Shown: positions 7,634 through 11,876 of the stretch, piece by piece
How the letters are laid out: every line of letters starts with the position of its first letter
How positions within the stretch are numbered: the stretch's first letter is position 1
NCBI GenBank assembly: GCA_012798185.1
Contig: JAAZNS010000369.1
Coordinates: forward strand, 1 to 11,876
Direction of reading: 5' to 3'
Length of the DNA stretch: 11,876 nucleotides
Origin: Chloroflexota bacterium
GTDB taxonomy: Bacteria; Chloroflexota; Anaerolineae; Anaerolineales; UBA4823
The notes under the pieces: generated by a model
Databases searched by the model: none
Told to the model about the DNA's origin: nothing
What the model saw: only the letters and a program-made list of their open reading frames with translations
Translations under genes and position numbers: made by a program

Positions 7634-7996
7634 TTAAAAAACAATAAATGTACATAGATGCAATTCGTGAATTGTTTTATGTATATTTTTAATTCCCCTG
7701 AAGGTAAGCACAGCTAGAATTGCTGCCACCAAAGCCAATACTGTTTGGGTGAGGAATAGCAATCTGCGGCGGTTTAAAGAATCGGCAACGGCTCCGCCAA
7801 CCAACGAAAACAGGATGATAGGAAAAATTCGCGCCAGACCAACACCGCTCAGGGCAATGGGCTGGGGGGTGATCGTACGAATATGCCAGAATAACGCCCA
7901 AACCTGCATTTGCGACCCTGTCATCGAAATGATCAATCCCAACCACAGCAGTAAAAACCGCCGGTAGCGCAAAACAGGTGGAATATGTAAACCCAT
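7634..7996 (-). pseudogene. 5' remnant of an MFS transporter gene (MFS_3 type)
   Basis: From the ATG at 7994-7996 the frame encodes about 100 residues of a normal MFS N-terminus. The basic segment LRYRRF leads into TM1 (LLLWLGLIISMTGSQMQVWALFW), TM2 (ALSGVGLARIFPIILFSLVGG) and motif A (GGAVADSLNRRRLLF). TM3 follows, up to LAVLTFRG. The homology then stops abruptly near 7693. The last codons come from the AT-rich inverted repeat and end at a TAA at 7634. About three quarters of a normal 400-residue carrier is missing, so this is not a working transporter. It starts 19 bp after the lipoprotein stop on the same strand. No clear ribosome binding site is seen. Its N-terminal style differs from the MFS gene at 1-1034, so it is a separate gene, not a copy of it. 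Confidence 0.8.
7651..7690. terminator. AT-rich imperfect inverted repeat, possible bidirectional terminator
   Basis: An inner palindrome CAATTCGTGAATTG (7661-7674) is flanked by outer arms TACAT (7651-7655) and ATGTA (7679-7683). A T5 run follows at 7686-7690, and a T-rich run also follows on the opposite strand (A-run 7636-7641). It lies 17 bp after the TAA that ends the full ABC-F frame, between convergent units. The stem is weak and AT-rich. It may instead mark the junction where the neighbouring MFS gene was truncated. Confidence 0.35.
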
Positions 7997-8015
7997 TGAA
8001 TTTTTGCCGATAGAG

Positions 8016-8783
8016 TTATTTACATACTTCCACGCCGGGCAGAATGAAGATTTGATAATTCTCAGGCGGTTCAGGATAGCCGCTGCCGCTTTCCAGGGCG
8101 TTTTTAATCTGCAGGTGTGTGCTGGTATCATTGTTAATCAGATTGGCTTCGGGCGGCCAGTGATATTTCAAACCAGCCTTGGTTAAAAGCAAGATAGGAA
8201 ATTCTTCAGGTTCTACGGGATTGATAAAAGTCTGCAAATACGCGATATATTCTTCCATAGTGTAATATTCTGTGGTTTGTGAAGCGCATTTGGGGTATTT
8301 AAAATCTCCAGCAGAGGGGTTTTTATAAATGAGACCGCCTATCACTGCCTTGTATGAATGGATGACCCCCGTATTATCAACCAAACCGATTTTTACAAGG
8401 ATCGCTGGGGCAGAATATTCTGATAACTCTGTGCCGATTATTTCCAATAAGCAAACAAACGCGCCAAATGCTTCATCTTCTGGAGGCGCATCCATTCTAA
8501 CTTCATCTTTTTGGGATAAACGTGTATTCACCGTTTTACACCAATCAATATTCGGCGTAGGTGTAATTTCTGGTGTTGCAGTCTGCTCGGGTGTAGGGAG
8601 AAATGCAAAACTATCGGTGGGGGTGCTAGCCAGAACGGGCAATTCTGCGGGGGTATTCGTGGGAGGCATTACAGCTTCGACCGTTGGCGAACTTACAGGA
8701 GAGGGTGAACAGCCGGCAGCTGCGCCGATATAACTAATAAAAATCAGGACGCGGATAAAAATGCCAGTGAATTTTTTAATCAT
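8016..8783 (-). CDS. Putative secreted lipoprotein of unknown function
   Basis: This is a 255-residue exported protein. The N-terminus has lysines, a hydrophobic helix (IFIRVLIFISYIGAAA) and a lipobox-like AAGC with Cys25 as the expected lipidated residue. A long Pro/Thr/Ser-rich spacer follows (about 26-78, with repeated TPTP/TPE units), a style common in Chloroflexota surface proteins. The mature domain (about 79-255) has cysteines at Cys82, in the FVCLLEI and KCASQTT segments, and at the penultimate residue (EVCK), so disulfides are possible. I do not recognise the family. The start is well supported: AAAGGAG (8793-8799) lies 9 nt upstream of the ATG, and a good promoter lies before it. 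It is transcribed divergently from the GntR operon and followed by the MFS remnant. Confidence 0.85.
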   Translation of the reverse strand: MIKKFTGIFIRVLIFISYIGAAAGCSPSPVSSPTVEAVMPPTNTPAELPVLASTPTDSFAFLPTPEQTATPEITPTPNIDWCKTVNTRLSQKDEVRMDAPPEDEAFGAFVCLLEIIGTELSEYSAPAILVKIGLVDNTGVIHSYKAVIGGLIYKNPSAGDFKYPKCASQTTEYYTMEEYIAYLQTFINPVEPEEFPILLLTKAGLKYHWPPEANLINNDTSTHLQIKNALESGSGYPEPPENYQIFILPGVEVCK

Positions 8784-8818
8784 ACAAAATGGCTCCTTTG
8801 TGATCTTGCATAAAGCCG

Positions 8819-8847
8819 ATTATACGCACATCGACCAATCCCGGCAA
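8819..8847 (-). promoter_or_regulatory. Sigma-70-type promoter of the lipoprotein gene
   Basis: On the minus strand the -35 TTGCCG (8842-8847) and the -10 TATAAT (8819-8824) are separated by exactly 17 bp. The predicted start is near 8812, giving a leader of about 29 nt that contains the AAAGGAG ribosome binding site. Confidence 0.7.
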
Positions 8848-8978
8848 CGGAGGAATAACTGATCATATTGAATATCTAGCAAAAACAGCTTGAAATAAAT
8901 TGGAGGGATATTAATTAAATAACTCATAATAACGACTAAAGTCATTACCACCATAGATATTCACCTTGCCCTTTCCCC

Positions 8979-9007
8979 TTGACAAATCTACATTGTTGCT
9001 ATACAAT
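8979..9007 (+). promoter_or_regulatory. Sigma-70-type promoter of the GntR-slipin operon
   Basis: A consensus -35 TTGACA (8979-8984) is followed after 17 bp by TACAAT (9002-9007, 5 of 6 matches). The predicted start is near 9014, about 47 nt upstream of the TTG start codon. The 277-bp region 8784-9060 between the divergent genes otherwise holds only AT-rich sequence. No further gene is seen there. Confidence 0.75.
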
Positions 9008-9034
9008 TATAACAATCATACATTCATACAATTA
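8992..9034 (+). promoter_or_regulatory. Candidate GntR autoregulatory operator
   Basis: An inverted repeat ATTGTT (8992-8997) / AACAAT (9011-9016) brackets the -10 box. The 9-mer ATACAATTA is also directly repeated at 9001-9009 and 9026-9034. YtrA-type GntR repressors usually bind AT-rich dyads in their own promoters, so this is the natural operator candidate. Binding is inferred only. Confidence 0.4.
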
Positions 9035-9060
9035 CACAATGCTACAGAAAAGAGCAATTA

Positions 9061-9489
9061 TTGGTTGTTCAGCAGATAAAACTCAGTTTAGATTTTCGTT
9101 CCGGGGTTCCCATCTACTTGCAGATCATGGAGCAGATCCGCCAGAAGGTTGCCAGCGGCGAATTACCCCAGGGCGACCAGCTTCCCACTGTACGCCAGCT
9201 TGCCACCGATCTGCGGGTAAATTTCAATACCGTCGCCCGCGCCTATCGGTTATTAGATCAAGCAGGTTTGATTTCTACACAGCATGGTCGAGGCACTTAC
9301 ATTTGGGAAGCGCCGTCTTCAGAAACCCTGGATCAACTGCGCCAGCAAAGTCTGGATGGATTAACCCGCCGCTACATGAACGAAGCAGCCCGGCTTGGCG
9401 CCAAGCCCGAAAATATCAGCAAGCTTGTCAATGAATATATAAAACAATGGCTCGACACCGGTCAACCGCCAACTCCGGACTTCGATTAA
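9061..9489 (+). CDS. GntR-family transcriptional regulator, YtrA-like
   Basis: This is a 142-residue DNA-binding repressor. The winged helix-turn-helix covers about residues 10-82: VPIYLQIMEQIRQKVASGELPQGDQLPTVR, then LATDLRVNFNTVARAYRLLDQAGLI and the wing HGRGTYI. Only a short helical tail follows, as in the YtrA subgroup, which lacks the large effector-binding domain of FadR/HutC members. The only workable start in this frame is TTG at 9061, with a weak AAAAGAG about 6 nt upstream. The nearby ATG at 9039 is in another frame. The gene heads an operon, ending 26 bp before the slipin start, and probably represses its own promoter. YtrA regulators commonly control ABC exporters or envelope-stress genes; here the partner is a membrane scaffold protein. 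The signal is unknown. Confidence 0.93.
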   Translation: MVVQQIKLSLDFRSGVPIYLQIMEQIRQKVASGELPQGDQLPTVRQLATDLRVNFNTVARAYRLLDQAGLISTQHGRGTYIWEAPSSETLDQLRQQSLDGLTRRYMNEAARLGAKPENISKLVNEYIKQWLDTGQPPTPDFD

Positions 9490-9515
9490 GTAAAATTGAT
9501 TTTAAAGAGGAAAAA

Positions 9516-10451
9516 ATGAGCAAGAGAGAAACCCATACTGAACGAACTGCAGCATCAGCGCAATCCGCTTTACGCTTGAATGGTCCAGCCAGCTTACTGG
9601 CATCTGTTTTCGTGATTATTGGCGTTGTCGTTGCTATTTGGATGGATACCAGGGGATACTCAGATATTACTATCGCAATTTTCGTGGCAGTGATTATACT
9701 CATCGGAATTACCATTTCCATGTCGTTAAAGATCGCCCCTCAATGGGAAAAGGCAGTAATACTCCGCCTTGGCAAATTCCGCCATCTGGCGGGTCCAGGG
9801 ATGTTTTGGATCATCCCTGTAATCGATGTTATAGCCAATTGGATCGATCACCGGGTAATGGTGACACCCTTCTCGGCGGAAAAAACCCTCACCAAAGACA
9901 CTGTCCCGGTGGACGTGGACGCAGTGCTTTTTTGGGTCGTTTGGGATGCCGAAAAAGCCGCTTTGGAAGTAGCCGATTACCGCATCGCCATCGCTTGGGC
10001 TGCCCAAACCGCCTTACGGGAAATCATCGGGCAAATGTCTCTGGCGGATATTTTGGTCGGTCGTTCGAAAATGGATAATGACCTGCAGAAAATAATTGAT
10101 GAACGCACCACCCCCTGGGGCATCTCGGTGCAATCGGTTGAAATCCGCGATATCATCATTCCGCAGGATCTGGAAGATGCCATGAGCCGCCAGGCGCAGG
10201 CAGAACGCGAACGTCAGGCTCGGGTTATCCTGGGCGAATCGGAAAAACAGATTGCAGCTTCGTTTGCTGAAGCATCCAATGCATATCAAGACAATCCAGT
10301 TGCGCTTCACTTACGGGCAATGAATATGCTCTTCGAGGGGTTAAAAGAAAAAGGCGCCTTGGTGATTGTACCCTCCAGTGCAGTGGATACCATGAATTTG
10401 GGTGGTATCAGCGGTATGGTCGCTATGTCTCAAACGGTAAAACCCGAATAA
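9516..10451 (+). CDS. SPFH/band-7 membrane protein, slipin (stomatin-like)
   Basis: This is a 311-residue membrane-associated protein of the stomatin/prohibitin/flotillin superfamily. Members form oligomers that organise membrane microdomains or regulate proteases. Two hydrophobic helices (about 24-43 and 50-70) anchor the N-terminus. The SPFH domain follows from about 72 to 240, with slipin features: VILRLGKFRHLAGPGMFWIIPVID, a KTLTKDTVPVDVDAVLFW strand segment, ALREIIGQMSLADIL, and GISVQSVEIRDIIIPQDLEDAM leading into the RQAQAERERQARV helix. The C-terminal tail has a helix and a hydrophobic end (ALVIVPSS). The ATG at 9516 has AAAGAGG (9504-9510) 5 nt upstream and is preferred to an ATG at 9447 inside the GntR gene. 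The partner NfeD protease/scaffold gene often found with slipins is absent. Confidence 0.93.
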   Translation: MSKRETHTERTAASAQSALRLNGPASLLASVFVIIGVVVAIWMDTRGYSDITIAIFVAVIILIGITISMSLKIAPQWEKAVILRLGKFRHLAGPGMFWIIPVIDVIANWIDHRVMVTPFSAEKTLTKDTVPVDVDAVLFWVVWDAEKAALEVADYRIAIAWAAQTALREIIGQMSLADILVGRSKMDNDLQKIIDERTTPWGISVQSVEIRDIIIPQDLEDAMSRQAQAERERQARVILGESEKQIAASFAEASNAYQDNPVALHLRAMNMLFEGLKEKGALVIVPSSAVDTMNLGGISGMVAMSQTVKPE

Positions 10452-10529
10452 CAAATTCTGGTGGAAACAAGGAGCCCAACCGAACAAAATAAACCCCGTG
10501 AAGTGGTTTAGAAAATAAGGAACAAGCTA

Positions 10530-10748
10530 ATGACCGATACGATGATATGGGAATATCGAGTGCAAACCTGGGGTTCTATATGGAAAAGCAATAAAGATGA
10601 AAACCTGGAAGCGCTGCTCAACGAATGGGGTGAAGAAGGCTGGGAGGTGATCAGCACCCAACATGGAGCAAATAGCGAAAAGGTCAAGATAATCGCCAAA
10701 CGCCCGCTCACCCATTCCAGACATCGAGAGCGCAGCTACCCCAGTTAA
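10530..10748 (+). CDS. Small DUF4177-like protein
   Basis: This is a 72-residue soluble protein. It begins with a beta-strand-like segment (MIWEYRVQTW), then an acidic helix ending in the hallmark 'LNEWGEEGWEVIS', then a second strand (KVKIIAKRP) and a basic tail. This pattern matches the DUF4177 group of small proteins, whose function is unknown. AAGGA (10517-10521) lies 8 nt upstream of the ATG, supporting translation. It lies 78 bp after slipin on the same strand and before the strong hairpin, so it is probably the last gene of the GntR-slipin operon. Confidence 0.85.
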   Translation: MTDTMIWEYRVQTWGSIWKSNKDENLEALLNEWGEEGWEVISTQHGANSEKVKIIAKRPLTHSRHRERSYPS

Positions 10749-10753
10749 ACAAC

Positions 10754-10786
10754 AGACCTCCGTGGTTATGGATACCACGGAGGTCT
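10754..10786. terminator. Strong 13-bp hairpin between convergent genes
   Basis: Perfect arms AGACCTCCGTGGT (10754-10766) and ACCACGGAGGTCT (10774-10786) enclose a 7-nt loop. It starts 6 bp after the DUF4177 stop. The T-tract is short on both sides (TTATGTTT on the plus strand, GTTGTTTAA on the minus strand). It is probably a terminator for the plus operon and may also act on the convergent nucleotidyltransferase gene. Confidence 0.75.
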
Positions 10787-10789
10787 TTA

Positions 10790-10805
10790 TGTTTCACGTG
10801 AAACA
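10790..10805. other. parS: parS centromere-like site (ParB/Spo0J binding)
   Basis: TGTTTCACGTGAAACA is a perfect 16-bp palindrome that equals the near-universal chromosomal parS consensus. ParB loads here as a CTP-dependent clamp and spreads, and ParA/SMC then act on the origin region. It is intergenic, 3 bp after the hairpin and 3 bp before the nucleotidyltransferase stop codon. An exact 16-mer is expected by chance about 3 times per million windows of this length. parS sites usually cluster near oriC, so this segment is probably origin-proximal. No parA, parB or dnaA gene is in view. Confidence 0.9.
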
Positions 10806-10808
10806 AAT

Positions 10809-11810
10809 TTACGTTTCCACGCCATTTTCCCGAGCCCAATCATCCAGGGTATCCTCCACTGTGTCTAAATATGCATCCAAAGCTTCCACTTTCTCCACAA
10901 ATCCTTTTTCGAGTAAACCCAATTTCATACAAGCATTCTGCCATTCTTCCGAAGGCATATCTTTGAAAGAGTATAACGCCAATGTCCATGAATGCAGCAA
11001 GGGCCACAATGCCTGGCGTGGTTCTTCTCCTTCAAGTAACGCTTCGATTGCTTTGAGATAATAGTATTTTCGGTAATTGTGCAAACGCGCAGGCCGGTTT
11101 TCATCGGGAAGCGCCTGATAGGTTTTCTCCCAACTTGGCAGCCAGCTGCGAATTTCTTCGCGGTCTAATGCAGATCCGCCCAGAACGCCAAGCAAACCAG
11201 CGTATAATCCAGCTTTTCCTACTGCCACAGCACTTTTTTGGAAATCTTTTAAAAATCGCCGCTCTGTTAACGGCGGTCCGCTCAAACCAGCGATGGCATT
11301 TACCATATGTTCCACGGCTTTCAAATATTTCTCTACCGTTTCAACACCAGTTTTTGATCTCCCCTGCGCCAGCTCACTCCATATCTGGCGGGCATGCGAT
11401 GCCTGGCTGGCAGTACGTCCCAATACATACTCAGGCTGGTCAAACTGCCCTCTGACGCTTGCCTGGGTGAAATCCATAATGTGCTGAGGGTCATAGAGAG
11501 TTTGGCATTTGTATATTGTGGGACCCATCCATGGGTGCATACGTAACCGCCGTGTTTGCATGTAATCTTTTTGGGTATGATGGGCAATATCCAGGTGAAC
11601 ATCATCCGTCAGGCGAACAATTTCTCTTTCCGGTTCTACCCGGTCTATGTGAATAAATGTCAAATCGATATCCCCGGTGCCTCCCATGAGATACTCTTCT
11701 TCCAGCAGTGCACCGCTAAGGTAAACCGCAAGGATTGTTCGGTCTTTATGTGTGCGCTGTGCGACAGTTTCACGAGCCAATTTAAGCAAAGAATCGCGAT
11801 TAATTCGCAT
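10809..11810 (-). CDS. Putative nucleotidyltransferase-fold protein
   Basis: This is a 333-residue soluble protein. The N-terminal part resembles the nucleotidyltransferase (pol-beta/MNT/aminoglycoside adenylyltransferase) fold: a helix, then LAVYLSGALLEEEYLMGGTGDIDLTFIH. The S32-G33 pair and the D47-x-D49 dyad match the family's GS...DxD pattern, and D74 in VHLDIAHH could be the third carboxylate. The region about 85-333 is mostly helical (e.g. VETVEKYLKAVEHMVNAIAGL, RKYYYLKAIEALL) and I do not recognise it. A substrate cannot be named; antibiotic, nucleotide or protein modification are all possible. AAGGGGAG (11820-11827) lies 9 nt upstream of the ATG. The stop of an upstream frame falls 2 nt before this ATG, suggesting translational coupling. 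It is convergent with the slipin operon. Confidence 0.7.
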   Translation of the reverse strand: MRINRDSLLKLARETVAQRTHKDRTILAVYLSGALLEEEYLMGGTGDIDLTFIHIDRVEPEREIVRLTDDVHLDIAHHTQKDYMQTRRLRMHPWMGPTIYKCQTLYDPQHIMDFTQASVRGQFDQPEYVLGRTASQASHARQIWSELAQGRSKTGVETVEKYLKAVEHMVNAIAGLSGPPLTERRFLKDFQKSAVAVGKAGLYAGLLGVLGGSALDREEIRSWLPSWEKTYQALPDENRPARLHNYRKYYYLKAIEALLEGEEPRQALWPLLHSWTLALYSFKDMPSEEWQNACMKLGLLEKGFVEKVEALDAYLDTVEDTLDDWARENGVET

Positions 11811-11812
11811 AA

Positions 11813-11876
11813 TTACTCGCTCCCCTTGAGTTCCAGCGAAAAGCTGGCTTGAAATGGAGGTAGTTTTAGTTCCTGA
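11813..11876 (-). CDS. Last codons of an upstream minus-strand gene (partial, unidentified)
   Basis: One minus-strand frame enters from the right edge and ends at TAA (11813-11815), 2 nt before the nucleotidyltransferase ATG. Its 20 residues include LPPFQASFSLELKG, which looks like a beta-strand C-terminus; similar 'LPPFS' ends occur in some carbohydrate-active enzymes. The tight junction and the ribosome binding site inside this tail favour a real operon pair. The frame in phase with the nucleotidyltransferase is also open to the edge, so this call is tentative. Confidence 0.4.
   Translation of the reverse strand, partial: QELKLPPFQASFSLELKGSE

Noticed and set aside
7997..8131. Longer N-terminus for the MFS remnant
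   Set aside because: The extension is an out-of-frame reading of the lipoprotein C-terminal codons. MFS homology begins at the ATG at 7996.
8979..9434. A 151-residue plus-strand frame overlapping the GntR gene
   Set aside because: It includes the promoter and runs out of frame with the clear GntR domain. Its translation has no protein-like pattern.
9447..9515. Slipin start at ATG 9447
   Set aside because: It lies inside the GntR gene, and the added residues are a frame-shifted reading of it. The ATG at 9516 has a proper ribosome binding site.
10490..10510. TAAACC/GGTTTA hairpin between slipin and the DUF4177-like gene as a terminator
   Set aside because: A 6-bp AT-rich stem with a 9-nt loop and no T-tract is too weak. 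The downstream gene has a normal ribosome binding site and no promoter of its own that I can see.
1..11876. tRNA, rRNA, CRISPR array, complete insertion sequence, phage or defence system
   Set aside because: No cloverleaf arms with anticodon context, rRNA signature, regular repeat-spacer array, transposase, integrase or recognised defence domain was found by eye. Automated searches could still find weak structured RNAs.

Overview
The window is chromosomal bacterial DNA of intermediate GC and high coding density. Three things suggest an environmental Chloroflexota (Anaerolineae-like) genome: the gene families, a lipoprotein with a long Pro/Thr 'TPTP' spacer, and the YtrA-type GntR plus slipin pairing. 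That placement is an inference from style, not a proven assignment. The only precise positional clue is a perfect 16-bp parS (ParB-binding) palindrome at 10790-10805, which suggests the segment lies in the origin-proximal part of the chromosome.

Left part (1-5586, minus strand): in transcription order these are a LytR-CpsA-Psr (LCP) cell-envelope transferase, a RecD2 helicase, a YhhQ-type queuosine precursor transporter, and an MFS exporter that runs off the left edge. Gaps are 69, 30 and 67 bp, so cotranscription is possible. The functions are unrelated: envelope assembly, DNA repair, tRNA modification supply and efflux.

Middle (5587-7996): LCP diverges from an ABC-F ATPase gene. The two -10 boxes sit 6 bp apart in one short palindromic stretch. 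The ABC-F promoter would place its transcript start on the A of the ATG, so its mRNA is probably leaderless. The ABC-F reading frame is broken near its 3' end by an in-frame TGA (7487-7489). The same frame continues as recognisable C-terminal coiled coil to a TAA at 7633. Convergent with it is a decayed 5' fragment of a second MFS gene, joined to an AT-rich inverted repeat.

Right part (7997-11876): a lipoprotein gene (minus) diverges from a GntR/YtrA regulator - slipin (SPFH) - DUF4177-like small protein operon (plus). Both promoters are well formed. The operon ends in a strong 13-bp hairpin followed 3 bp later by the parS site. A convergent gene for a putative nucleotidyltransferase-fold protein (minus) comes next, preceded by the last codons of another minus-strand gene at the right edge.

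No rRNA, tRNA, CRISPR array, complete insertion sequence or prophage gene was seen. No wholly new multi-gene system is evident. The strongest signals are the parS site, the interrupted ABC-F gene with its overlapping near-leaderless divergent promoters, and the regulator-slipin-small protein operon.
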